Under the pieces are notes generated by a model. That model was given only the letters and a program-made list of their open reading frames with translations, searched no databases and was not told the origin of the DNA. From assembly GCF_003963535.1 (NCBI RefSeq), contig NZ_CP034539.1:1860001-1924000 (forward strand): a stretch of 64,000 bases of DNA, read 5' to 3'. The number at the start of each line of letters is the position of its first letter. The first letter of the stretch is position 1. Source of the stretch: Streptomyces cyaneochromogenes. Its GTDB lineage: Bacteria > Actinomycetota > Actinomycetes > Streptomycetales > Streptomycetaceae. Made by a program: the position numbers and the translations under genes. This document shows positions 56,475 to 64,000 of the stretch, one piece after another.

Positions 56475-56966
56475 CTACTTCGCCTCGGAGTCGCCGTCGG
56501 TCTTCTTCGGCTCGTCCGCCTTGGCCTCGGCGGCCACGGCGTCGTCGGAGGACTCCTCGTCCTTCTCGTCCTTCTTGGCGAAGTCGACGGGCTCGTCGTC
56601 GGAGGCGGCGGCAGCGGCGGACTCGTCGGTCTCGGTGAGGGAGGAGGCGTCGTCCGGGACGACGTCGGACTTCAGGTCGTGCTCGATGCCGTGCACGATG
56701 CGGTTGTACTCGTCGTCGGAGAGGACGGCACCGATCGCGTTCTTGGCGAAGAGGAGCTCCACGCCCGGGCCGGCGTCAACGAGGACGGTGTCGTCGCTGA
56801 CCTCCTTGACCGTGGCGTACATGCCCCCGATGGTGCGGACACCGGATCCGGGCTGCATCTGGTTCCGCATGTCGGCGGCCTGCTGCTGCTTCTTCTTGGC
56901 CGACCGGGTCATCAGGAACATGGCCCCGATGAGCACGATGAACGGGAGGAGGGTCACGAGACTCAC
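56475..56966 (-). CDS. yajC: Sec translocase accessory protein YajC
   Basis: 163 residues from GTG 56966. One membrane helix at the N-terminus (VTLLPFIVLIGAMFLMTRSAKKK) and the YajC core (VRTIGGMYATVKEVSDDTVLVDAGPGVELLFAKNAIG, shown in two parts of the fold) are followed by a long acidic tail from about residue 107 (DDEPVDFAKKDEKDEESSDD). YajC binds SecDF. The tail is longer than in E. coli YajC. The first gene of the sec group here, 133 bp before secD. Confidence 0.92.
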   Translation of the reverse strand: MSLVTLLPFIVLIGAMFLMTRSAKKKQQQAADMRNQMQPGSGVRTIGGMYATVKEVSDDTVLVDAGPGVELLFAKNAIGAVLSDDEYNRIVHGIEHDLKSDVVPDDASSLTETDESAAAAASDDEPVDFAKKDEKDEESSDDAVAAEAKADEPKKTDGDSEAK

Positions 56967-57141
56967 GGGTCGGAACTTCCTTCACACGACCGCGATGGTG
57001 AGCGGCCTGATGGTTGGGGGTATGTGTGCCGCCGACAACGGCGGCATCGGCGGAGTCTAAGCGAGTCTCCGCGCATGGAACAACGCTCAGCATGGCACCG
57101 GGGTTCCCCCTCGGGCCACAGAGCTCGCCGTCACGTTGTCG

Positions 57142-58212
57142 TCACGCCCCGAACAGGTCCTGTTGTCCGTTTCCCGCAGCTGACGAGCGGGGCGGGGTGA
57201 GGCCGAGATGCGCCCATGCGGCGGGAGTGGCGACTCGGCCGCGCGGAGTACGGGCGAGCAGGCCCTCCCGTACGAGGAAGGGTTCGGCGACCTCCTCGAC
57301 GGTCTCGCGCTCCTCCCCCACCGCGACGGCGAGCGTGGACAGGCCGACCGGTCCGCCGCCGAACAGCTTCAGCAGGGCCTCCAGGACGCCGCGGTCGAGG
57401 CGGTCCAGACCGCGGGCGTCGACCTCGTACACGGCGAGGGCGGCCTCGGCGATGTCCCTGTTGATGATCCCGTCCGCCTTGACCTGGGCGTAGTCGCGGA
57501 CGCGGCGCAGCAGGCGGTTGGCGATACGGGGCGTGCCGCGCGAGCGGCCGGCGATCTCGGCGGCGCCGTCGGCCTCGATCTCGACGTCGAGGAGGTTCGC
57601 GGAGCGGTGGATGACGCGCTCCAGCTCGGCGGGCTCGTAGAACTCCATGTGCGCGGTGAAGCCGAAGCGGTCGCGCAGCGGGGGCGGCAGCAGGCCCGCG
57701 CGCGTGGTGGCGCCGACCAGGGTGAACGGGGGCAGTTCGAGCGGGATGGCGGTGGCGCCCGGCCCCTTGCCGACGATCACGTCGACACGGAAGTCCTCCA
57801 TCGCCATGTACAGCATCTCCTCGGCGGGCCGGGACATGCGGTGGATCTCGTCGAGGAAGAGGACCTCGCCCTCCTGCAGGGAGGAGAGGATCGCGGCGAG
57901 ATCGCCGGCGTGCTGGATGGCGGGGCCGCTGGTGATGCGGATGGGGGCGCCCATCTCGGCCGCGATGATCATCGAGAGGGTCGTCTTGCCGAGGCCGGGG
58001 GCGCCGGAGAGCAGCACATGGTCGGCGGTGGCGCCACGCGCGCGTGCGGCGCGCAGGACGAGGTCGAGCTGTTCGCGGACCTTCTCCTGGCCGATGAACT
58101 CGCCCAGGTCCTTCGGGCGCAGCGCGGCCTCGACGGCCTGGTCCTCACGGTCGGCGGACGGGCCGACGAGCCGCTCGGCGGCGGTCGCGTCGGTCGTGTC
58201 GTCCCAGTTCAT
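57142..58212 (-). CDS. ruvB: Holliday junction branch-migration ATPase RuvB
   Basis: 356 residues. AAA+ ATPase with Walker [10 protein letters not shown] and Walker [11 protein letters not shown], sensor 1 [19 protein letters not shown], and the winged helix at the end. Residues at the RuvA contact (the beta-hairpin) are present. Forms hexameric rings that drive branch migration. It follows ruvA by 95 bp. Confidence 0.97.
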   Translation of the reverse strand: MNWDDTTDATAAERLVGPSADREDQAVEAALRPKDLGEFIGQEKVREQLDLVLRAARARGATADHVLLSGAPGLGKTTLSMIIAAEMGAPIRITSGPAIQHAGDLAAILSSLQEGEVLFLDEIHRMSRPAEEMLYMAMEDFRVDVIVGKGPGATAIPLELPPFTLVGATTRAGLLPPPLRDRFGFTAHMEFYEPAELERVIHRSANLLDVEIEADGAAEIAGRSRGTPRIANRLLRRVRDYAQVKADGIINRDIAEAALAVYEVDARGLDRLDRGVLEALLKLFGGGPVGLSTLAVAVGEERETVEEVAEPFLVREGLLARTPRGRVATPAAWAHLGLTPPRSSAAGNGQQDLFGA

Positions 58213-58307
58213 TGAGTGTGCCTCGCGGGTCGCGGTCGGGTGGTCGTTCGAGGATCGAGGCGCTCCCCGGGAGCGGGGCCCGGGGGCCCTTCCGGGGCGC
58301 CGGTCGG

Positions 58308-58913
58308 TCAGCGCGCTCTGTTGAGGGTCTGCAGCGCCGCCTTCAGCAACTGGCCCACCTGTGGTGCGCCCTCGGCCGCTTCGGCCTGCGGGGCCACGGC
58401 GGTGACCGCCTCGTCCGCCTCACGCGTCGCGTATCCGAGGCCGATCAGGGCGGCGTGCAGTTGGTCGCGCCAGCCCTGAGTGACCGGGGCGCCGACGGCG
58501 GGCGCGCCGATCGGTTCGCCCAGGCGGTCCTTCAGCTCCAGGAGCAGTTTCTGGGCGCCCTTCTTGCCGATGCCGGGGACGGCGGTGAGGGACTTCTCGT
58601 CGGCGGTCGCCACGGCTCTGCGCAGGGCGTCGGGCGAGTGCACCGCCAGCATCGCCTGGGCCAGGCGGGGGCCGACCCCGCTCGCGGTCTGGAGCAGCTC
58701 GAAGGTCTGGCGTTCGTCGTCGTCCGCGAAGCCGTACAGCGTCAGCGAGTCCTCGCGGACCACCAGCGAGGTGTGCAGCTTGGCGGGCCTGCCGAGGCGC
58801 AGGGTGGACAGGGTGTTCGGGGTGCACTGGACGGCCATGCCGACCCCGCCCACCTCGACGACCGCGGCGTCCGGAGCGAGTGCGGCCACTGTGCCGCTGA
58901 CGAAGGCGATCAT
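58308..58913 (-). CDS. ruvA: Holliday junction DNA-binding protein RuvA
   Basis: 201 residues from ATG 58913. Domain I OB fold ([25 protein letters not shown]), two helix-hairpin-helix motifs in domain II ([40 protein letters not shown]), and domain III that binds RuvB at the end. The ATG overlaps the ruvC stop (ATGA). Confidence 0.97.
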   Translation of the reverse strand: MIAFVSGTVAALAPDAAVVEVGGVGMAVQCTPNTLSTLRLGRPAKLHTSLVVREDSLTLYGFADDDERQTFELLQTASGVGPRLAQAMLAVHSPDALRRAVATADEKSLTAVPGIGKKGAQKLLLELKDRLGEPIGAPAVGAPVTQGWRDQLHAALIGLGYATREADEAVTAVAPQAEAAEGAPQVGQLLKAALQTLNRAR

Positions 58914-59449
58914 GCCGTACGGCCTTTCGGTGCTTTGGCGGTGTGCAGGGCGACGGCCTGCTGGAGTCGGTTCTGCGCGGGGGCGCGCCAGATGTGGCAG
59001 ATGGCGAGCGCGAGGGCGTCGGCGGCGTCGGCCGGCTTGGGCGGGGCGCTGAGCCGCAGCAGGCGGGTGACCATGGCACCGACCTGGGCCTTGTCGGCGC
59101 GGCCGGATCCGGTGACGGCGGCCTTCACCTCGCTGGGGGTGTGCAGGGCGACGGGGATGCCGCGGCGCGCGGCGCAGAGCATGGCGACGGCGCTGGCCTG
59201 GGCGGTGCCCATCACCGTACGGACGTTGTGCTGGCTGAACACCCGCTCCACGGCGACGTATTCGGGCCGGTGCTCGTCCAGCCACTGCTCGATGCCCTGC
59301 TCGATGGCGACGAGGCGGTGTCCCAACTCGGCGTCCGCGGGCGTGCGCACGACGCCGACGCCGAGCATGGTGAGCGGGCGTCCGGCGACGCCTTCGACCA
59401 CGCCGACACCGCATCGCGTCAGCCCCGGGTCCACCCCCAGTACACGCAC
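58910..59449 (-). CDS. ruvC: Holliday junction resolvase RuvC
   Basis: 179 residues from GTG 59449 ([14 protein letters not shown]), with GGGAGGG upstream. Catalytic acidic residues: Asp7 in VDPGLT, the Glu in [11 protein letters not shown], and the pair in [12 protein letters not shown]. It cuts Holliday junctions moved by RuvAB. An upstream ATG at 59530 adds a Gly/Arg-rich stretch without family match. Confidence 0.96.
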   Translation of the reverse strand: MRVLGVDPGLTRCGVGVVEGVAGRPLTMLGVGVVRTPADAELGHRLVAIEQGIEQWLDEHRPEYVAVERVFSQHNVRTVMGTAQASAVAMLCAARRGIPVALHTPSEVKAAVTGSGRADKAQVGAMVTRLLRLSAPPKPADAADALALAICHIWRAPAQNRLQQAVALHTAKAPKGRTA

Positions 59450-59557
59450 CCGCGCGCCCTCCCTTCGCTCTCCGCCGGCTTCGCCGGGCGGTACCCCCAG
59501 TTCGTGCAGGCTATCGGGTGCCACCGACAACGCCGCTCAACAACGCCCGGCAAAGCG

Positions 59558-59588
59558 ACGGGCCGACGGGTGTGCCCCGTCGGCCCGT
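59558..59588 (-). terminator. Terminator downstream of yebC
   Basis: ACGGGCCGACGGG (59558-59570) pairs perfectly with its complement at 59576-59588; the loop is 5 nt. It lies 34 bp after the yebC stop, so ruvC probably has its own promoter. Confidence 0.75.
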
Positions 59589-59621
59589 TGAGCAGCTGTG
59601 TCCGCTCAGCTCGCGGCAGCG

Positions 59622-60374
59622 TTACGCGTCGACCTTCTCCATGATCTCGTCGCTGACGTCGAAGTTGGCGAAGACGTTCTGGACGTCGTCGCTGTCCTCG
59701 AGAGCGTCGATCAGCTTGAAGATCTTCTTCGCGCCCTCCTCGTCGAGCTCGACCTGAACGGACGGCACGAAGCTGGAGTCGGCGGAGTCGTAGTCGATGC
59801 CGGCCTCCTGGAGGGCGGTGCGCACCGCGACCAGGTCGGTGGCCTCGCTGATGACCTCGAAGGACTCACCGAGGTCGTTGACCTCTTCGGCGCCCGCGTC
59901 CAGGACGGCACCCAGGACGTCGTCCTCGGTCAGCTCGCCCTTGGGGACGATGACGACGCCCTTGCGGCTGAACATGTACGACACCGAGCCCGGGTCGGCC
60001 ATGTTGCCGCCGTTGCGGGTCATGGCGACGCGGACGTCGGAGGCGGCACGGTTGCGGTTGTCGGTGAGGCACTCGATGAGCACCGCGACGCCGTTGGGAC
60101 CGTAGCCCTCGTACATGATCGTCTCGTAGTCGGCGCCACCGGCCTCGAGACCGCCACCGCGCTTGATCGCGGAGTCGATGTTCTTGTTGGGGACCGACTG
60201 CTTCTTCGCCTTCTGGACGGCGTCGTAGAGCGTCGGGTTGCCCTCCAGGTCGACGCCGCCCATGCGCGCCGCGACCTCGATGTTCTTGATCAGCTTCGCG
60301 AAGAGCTTGCCGCGCTTGGCGTCGATCACGGCCTTCTTGTGCTTCGTCGTGGCCCATTTAGAGTGGCCGGACAT
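59622..60374 (-). CDS. yebC: YebC/TACO1-family protein
   Basis: 250 residues. [22 protein letters not shown] is the family signature, split here from [20 protein letters not shown]; the second and third domains end at EIMEKVDA. Family members act as translation factors or transcription regulators; in E. coli-like bacteria a ruv link has been noted. The neighbouring ruv genes fit the widespread yebC-ruvCAB order. Confidence 0.95.
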   Translation of the reverse strand: MSGHSKWATTKHKKAVIDAKRGKLFAKLIKNIEVAARMGGVDLEGNPTLYDAVQKAKKQSVPNKNIDSAIKRGGGLEAGGADYETIMYEGYGPNGVAVLIECLTDNRNRAASDVRVAMTRNGGNMADPGSVSYMFSRKGVVIVPKGELTEDDVLGAVLDAGAEEVNDLGESFEVISEATDLVAVRTALQEAGIDYDSADSSFVPSVQVELDEEGAKKIFKLIDALEDSDDVQNVFANFDVSDEIMEKVDA

Positions 60375-60422
60375 CTGCCTGTCTCCTTCGCGTAACCCAT
60401 CTATGAACGAACGCCAGAGATC

Positions 60423-61031
60423 CTACAAGGACTCCGCTGTCCGGTTCGCGCGCACCATGTCGACGAACAGGCCGTGCACGCGGTGGTCGCCGGTCAGTTC
60501 CGGGTGGAACGACGTGGCCAGCGCGTTGCCCTGACGGACCGCGACGATGTGGCCTTCGTGCTCGGCGAGGACCTCGGCCTCGGCGCCGACGGACTCGACC
60601 CAGGGGGCGCGGATGAAGACCCCCTCCACAGGATCGCCGTCTACGCCGTTGATGTCGACCGCTGCCTCGAAGGACTCGTTCTGACGTCCGAAGGCGTTGC
60701 GGCGCACGATCATGTCGATGCCGCCGATCGTCTCCTGACCCGAGCGCGGGTCGAGGATCTTGTCGGCGAGCATGATCATGCCGGCGCAGGTGCCGTAGAC
60801 GGGCATACCGGCCCGCACGCGCGCGCGTAGCGGCTCCATCACGCCGAACAGGATGGCCAGCTTGGAGATGGTCGTGGACTCGCCGCCGGGGATGACCAGG
60901 CCATCGACCTCGGCGAGCTCTTCGGGGCGCCGCACCGGCCTGGCCACGGCGTCGGCCGCGGCCAGGGCGATGAGGTGCTCCCGTACGTCGCCCTGGAGGG
61001 CCAGGACGCCTATGACGGGGGTGTTGCTCAT
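60423..61031 (-). CDS. pdxT: Pyridoxal 5'-phosphate synthase glutaminase subunit PdxT
   Basis: 202 residues of class I-like glutaminase fold. [12 protein letters not shown], the nucleophile Cys in [12 protein letters not shown], and the His/Glu in [14 protein letters not shown] are present. It supplies ammonia to PdxS. It lies 12 bp after pdxS, in one transcript. Confidence 0.97.
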   Translation of the reverse strand: MSNTPVIGVLALQGDVREHLIALAAADAVARPVRRPEELAEVDGLVIPGGESTTISKLAILFGVMEPLRARVRAGMPVYGTCAGMIMLADKILDPRSGQETIGGIDMIVRRNAFGRQNESFEAAVDINGVDGDPVEGVFIRAPWVESVGAEAEVLAEHEGHIVAVRQGNALATSFHPELTGDHRVHGLFVDMVRANRTAESL

Positions 61032-61043
61032 GGATGCAGTGCC

Positions 61044-61949
61044 TTACCAGCCGCGGTTGGCGTAGCGCTCGGCCTCGGGGAGGGTGTCGCAGTTGATGCC
61101 GACCATGGCCTCGCCGAGGTTGCGGGACGCGTCCGCGATGATCTTCGGGTCGTCGTAGAAGGTGGTCGCCTTCACGATGGCGGCGGCGCGCTTGGCCGGG
61201 TCGCCGGACTTGAAGATGCCGGAGCCGACGAAGACGCCCTCGGCGCCGAGCTGGCGCATGAGCGCGGCGTCGGCCGGCGTGGCCACGCCACCGGCGGAGA
61301 AGAGGACCACCGGGAGCTTGCCCAGCTCGGAGACCTCCTTGACCAGCTCGTACGGGGCGCGCAGCTCCTTGGCGGCGGCGTACAGCTCGTTGTTGTCGTA
61401 GCCGCGCAGGCGGGCGATCTCGTTCTTGATCTGGCGCAGGTGACGGACGGCCTCGACGACGTTGCCCGTGCCGGCCTCACCCTTGGAACGGATCATCGCC
61501 GCGCCCTCGGCGATACGGCGCAGGGCCTCGCCCAGGTTGGTGGCGCCACAGACGAACGGGGTGGTGAAGGCCCACTTGTCGGAGTGGTTGACCTCGTCGG
61601 CCGGGGTGAGGACCTCGGACTCGTCGATGTAGTCGACGCCGAGCGACTGCAGGACCTGGGCCTCGACGAAGTGGCCGATGCGGGACTTCGCCATGACCGG
61701 GATGGAGACGGCGTCGATGATGCCCTCGATCATGTCCGGGTCGGACATCCGGGCCACGCCGCCGTCCTTGCGGATGTCGGCGGGGACCCGCTCCAGGGCC
61801 ATGACGGCGACGGCGCCCGCGTCCTCGGCGATCTTCGCCTGCTCCGGCGTGACGACGTCCATGATCACGCCGCCCTTGAGCTGCTCGGCCATGCCGCGCT
61901 TCACGCGCGCGGTGCCGGTCTCGGGGGCCTGGTTTTCGGAGATGGACAC
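61044..61949 (-). CDS. pdxS: Pyridoxal 5'-phosphate synthase subunit PdxS
   Basis: 301 residues. This (beta/alpha)8 barrel makes PLP from ribose 5-phosphate, glyceraldehyde 3-phosphate and ammonia. The Lys that binds ribose is in [22 protein letters not shown] region after [12 protein letters not shown], and the second Lys is in [20 protein letters not shown]. The start is ATG 61949. No pdxR-type MocR regulator is adjacent. Confidence 0.97.
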   Translation of the reverse strand: MSISENQAPETGTARVKRGMAEQLKGGVIMDVVTPEQAKIAEDAGAVAVMALERVPADIRKDGGVARMSDPDMIEGIIDAVSIPVMAKSRIGHFVEAQVLQSLGVDYIDESEVLTPADEVNHSDKWAFTTPFVCGATNLGEALRRIAEGAAMIRSKGEAGTGNVVEAVRHLRQIKNEIARLRGYDNNELYAAAKELRAPYELVKEVSELGKLPVVLFSAGGVATPADAALMRQLGAEGVFVGSGIFKSGDPAKRAAAIVKATTFYDDPKIIADASRNLGEAMVGINCDTLPEAERYANRGW

Positions 61950-62076
61950 GGGTGACCTCGCTCGGTGAAAAGGGGGTTACTGCAAGCACCGAGGAAACGG
62001 GAGTGGACCAGGCCACTGCAAGGGCCAATGGGGACGCGGTGGATCCTTTTCCGGCCCGGTGGCGTGAACGTGCTGG

Positions 62077-62619
62077 TCAGGCGGCCCTGTCGGCCAGTGC
62101 CACGGGCGCCTCGTCGTCCATCTCGAACGCCATCGGGAACGGCGCGTGTCCGGCCAGACGGAACCAGCGGACCTTGCGGTGGCGGCGCAGGGCGCGGGCG
62201 GCGCGTACGGCGTCGTTGTGGAAGCGGCGGGCCATCGGGACCCGGCGGACGGCCTCGGTCAGTTCGCGGGCCGCCTCCTCTCCCCCGGGCGCCTCCCGTA
62301 CCGCCTCCACCTGCTGGGACTCTTCGAACACGGCCCGCAGCGCCTGGCTCAGCTCGCTCTCGGCGACCTCCCGCTGCTCCTCCTCGGCCTGCCGGGCGGC
62401 GTGGGCGGCCTCGTACAGCACGATCGACGCCGCCGGATCCAGGACCCCGGAGGTGGCCAGCTCCTGGGCCACGGAGGCGCGGCGCAGCAGCTGTGCGTCG
62501 AGCGCGGCGCGTGCCGCGTCGATCCTGGCGTGCAGCCGGTCGAGGCGGCCTGCGGTCCAGCTCAGGTAGAGGCCGATGGCGACGAGGGCTACGAGGATCC
62601 AGATGAGAGTTGCGGTCAC
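62077..62619 (-). CDS. LemA-like small membrane-anchored protein
   Basis: 180 residues. The first 22 are one membrane helix (TLIWILVALVAIGLYLSWTAG), then a three-helix bundle (RLDRLHARIDAARAALDAQL, EEEQREVAESELSQALRAVF, and RRFHNDAVRAARALRRHRKV). The RxxND turn and helix order resemble LemA, which has unknown function. The match is by pattern only. It lies between pdxS and the mannosyltransferase, with 120-130 bp on both sides. Confidence 0.7.
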   Translation of the reverse strand: MTATLIWILVALVAIGLYLSWTAGRLDRLHARIDAARAALDAQLLRRASVAQELATSGVLDPAASIVLYEAAHAARQAEEEQREVAESELSQALRAVFEESQQVEAVREAPGGEEAARELTEAVRRVPMARRFHNDAVRAARALRRHRKVRWFRLAGHAPFPMAFEMDDEAPVALADRAA

Positions 62620-62741
62620 GGGCGGCAGACTAGCTCCGCCGGGTCAGCCGGGGTTCGTTCGGGGCGTCGGTGTTCGTTCCGGGCCTTGTCGTGGCCCTCG
62701 CCGGATTGCCTGGAGCGGCGTCGAGAGCCCCAGGCTGCTCG

Positions 62742-63920
62742 TCAGTCCCGCGCCAGCCCCAGCCTCGCCCGCAAACCGCTCACTCCACCCCCGGCCGCCC
62801 GTTCGTCCGCCGCCACCGCGGCCGCGCCCGCCGTCACCGTCTCGTACACCGACAGGATGTCCGCGCCGACCGTCGACCAGTCGAAGCGACGCACGTGCAC
62901 GCTGCCCCGCTCCCGCAGTTCCTCGCGGCGGGCAGGGTCCTCCAGGAGGCGCACCGCGGCCTCGGCCAGGGAGTCGGCGTCCTCGTTGGTGAAGAGTTCG
63001 CCGGCCGCGCCCTGGTCGAGGACCTGGGCGAAGGCGTCGAGGTCCGAGGCGAGGACCGGGGCGCCGGCCGACATCGCCTCGACCAGGATGATCCCGAAGC
63101 TCTCGCCGCCGGTGTTGGGGGCGACGTACAGGTCGATGCTGCGCAGGAACCGGGCCTTGTCCTCGTCGCTGACCATGCCGAGGAACTCGACGCGGGAGCG
63201 GAGCTCGGCGGGGAGAGACTCCACCGCCTGCTCCTCATCGCCCCGGCCCGCCACCAGGAGCCTCGTCTGCGGGCGCGCGGCGAGGATCTTCGGCAGGGCC
63301 CCCATCAGCACCGGCAGGCCCTTGCGGGGCTCGTCGATGCGGCCGATGAAGCCGATCGTGTCGCCCTGCCACTCGGGGTTGGGCTCGGCCTTGGCGAAGA
63401 AGTCGACGTCGACGCCGTTGGGGATGACCACAGCGTCGCCGCCCAGGTGTTCCACCAGCGTGCGGCGGGCGTACTCGCTCACCGCGATCCGGGCGCTGAT
63501 CTTCTCCAGGGCCGCCTGGAGGATCGAGTACGCGGCGATCATCGCCCGCGAGCGCGGGTTGGACGTGTGGAAGGTGGCGACGATGGGGCCCTGGGCCGCC
63601 CAGCAGGTCAGCAGACCGAGGGACGGCGACGTCGGCTCGTGGATGTGGATGACGTCGAACCGGCCGTCGTGCAGCCAGCGGCGTACCCGGGCCGCCGAGA
63701 GGAAGCCGAAGTTCAGCCGGGCGACCGAGCCGTTGTACGGGACCGGCACGGCACGGCCCGCCGAGACCACGTACGGCGGGAGCGGGGTGTCGTCGTCGGC
63801 GGGGGCCAGGACGGACACCTCGTGGCCGAACCGGATGAAGTACTCGGCGAGGTCGCGGATGTGGAACTGGACGCCCCCCGGCACGTCCCAGGAGTACGGG
63901 CAGACGATCCCGATCTTCAC
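62742..63920 (-). CDS. pimA: Glycosyltransferase family 4, PimA-type phosphatidylinositol mannosyltransferase
   Basis: 392 residues from GTG 63920 with GGGGAG upstream. GT-B fold: N-terminal acceptor domain (VCPYSWDVPGGVQFHIRDLA, HIHEPTSPSLGLL, TFHTSNPRSRAM) and C-terminal GDP-mannose domain (IGFIGRIDEPRKGL, ESFGIILVEAMSAGAPV). This matches PimA, which adds the first mannose to phosphatidylinositol; Streptomyces have PIM lipids. The GTG overlaps the upstream acyltransferase stop. Confidence 0.88.
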   Translation of the reverse strand: MKIGIVCPYSWDVPGGVQFHIRDLAEYFIRFGHEVSVLAPADDDTPLPPYVVSAGRAVPVPYNGSVARLNFGFLSAARVRRWLHDGRFDVIHIHEPTSPSLGLLTCWAAQGPIVATFHTSNPRSRAMIAAYSILQAALEKISARIAVSEYARRTLVEHLGGDAVVIPNGVDVDFFAKAEPNPEWQGDTIGFIGRIDEPRKGLPVLMGALPKILAARPQTRLLVAGRGDEEQAVESLPAELRSRVEFLGMVSDEDKARFLRSIDLYVAPNTGGESFGIILVEAMSAGAPVLASDLDAFAQVLDQGAAGELFTNEDADSLAEAAVRLLEDPARREELRERGSVHVRRFDWSTVGADILSVYETVTAGAAAVAADERAAGGGVSGLRARLGLARD

Positions 63921-64000
63921 GGGCGCTCCCCGGACGGGCCGTCGGCAGGTCGTGGTTCCAGGTCGTCGAGCCACAAGCGCTGGAGCATGTGCCAGTCCTC
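63917..64000 (-). CDS. Partial: 3' end of a PatA-type phosphatidylinositol mannoside acyltransferase gene
   Basis: Only the last 27 codons are in the window, ending at TGA 63917-63919, which overlaps the pimA start (GTGA). The tail EDWHMLQRLWLDDLE resembles the end of PatA, the acyltransferase normally found immediately upstream of pimA. The assignment rests on this short match and the position. Confidence 0.6.
   Translation of the reverse strand, partial: EDWHMLQRLWLDDLEPRPADGPSGERP

Overview
This window is a high-GC actinobacterial chromosome segment, almost certainly from a Streptomyces species. The evidence is a strong G/C third-position bias, many GTG (and one TTG) start codons, a BldD developmental regulator, an actinobacterial integration host factor (sIHF), a helicase-degenerate PriA, and dispersed GC-rich hairpins of Streptomyces type. 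The gene order is a classic conserved Streptomyces core block (guaB1-like ... rpe ... rsmB-fmt ... priA-metK-coaBC-rpoZ-gmk-ihf-pyr operon-bldD-nusB-efp ... aro genes-mltG-ruvX-alaS ... rpsD-rarA ... hisS ... relA-apt-secF-secD-yajC-ruvB-ruvA-ruvC-yebC-pdxT-pdxS ... pimA-like). I recognise the order from general knowledge of the genus; no database was consulted.

Layout. 1-4.6 kb: a GNAT acetyltransferase gene broken by a 180-bp MITE-like element, then guaB1 (IMPDH/GMP reductase family), an orphan barstar-like gene, a SorC regulator and rpe, all on the minus strand. 4.7-6.9 kb: an MMPL/RND transporter on the plus strand, then a GC-rich triple-hairpin repeat. 7.3-13 kb: rsmB and fmt, a small HTH protein on plus flanked by two different heptamer tandem repeats, and priA. 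13-17.4 kb: a tRNA-like remnant with a 49-bp duplication, then metK, coaBC, rpoZ, gmk and ihf. 17.8-27.8 kb: the full pyrimidine cluster transcribed leftwards, pyrR-pyrB-pyrC-orf-carA-carB-pyrD-pyrF, with a PyrR-type RNA site over the pyrR Shine-Dalgarno. 28.0 kb: bldD, divergent, with a palindromic BldD-type operator. 28.7-31 kb: nusB, efp and an M24 peptidase-like gene with altered metal ligands. 31-36 kb: a P-loop protein with a Pro/His-rich head, then aroB-aroK-aroC and aroE. 36-42 kb: mltG with a Gln/Tyr-rich cytoplasmic head, ruvX, alaS and two small conserved proteins. 42-47 kb: rpsD, rarA, a VKOR-like membrane protein, hisS and an MBL hydrolase. 47.4-49.6 kb: a cyclophilin and a DUF349 protein on plus. 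49.8-60.4 kb: relA, apt, secF, secD, yajC, ruvB, ruvA, ruvC, yebC. 60.4-64 kb: pdxT/pdxS, a LemA-like small protein, a PimA-type mannosyltransferase and the 3' end of a PatA-type acyltransferase gene.

Functionally the segment joins nucleotide synthesis, one-carbon/CoA/PLP cofactors, aromatic amino acid synthesis, translation, Sec export, recombination/repair and stringent response. Tight ATGA/GTGA overlaps show translational coupling in pyr, aroC-aroK-aroB, alaS-ruvX, secF-apt, ruvC-ruvA and patA-pimA.

I see no prophage, CRISPR array, biosynthetic cluster or defence island, and no convincing undescribed multi-gene system. The best leads are local: the MITE-split GNAT gene, the rearranged tRNA-like fragments, the PyrR leader, the M24 protein with a changed metal site, and low-complexity tails on otherwise canonical proteins.
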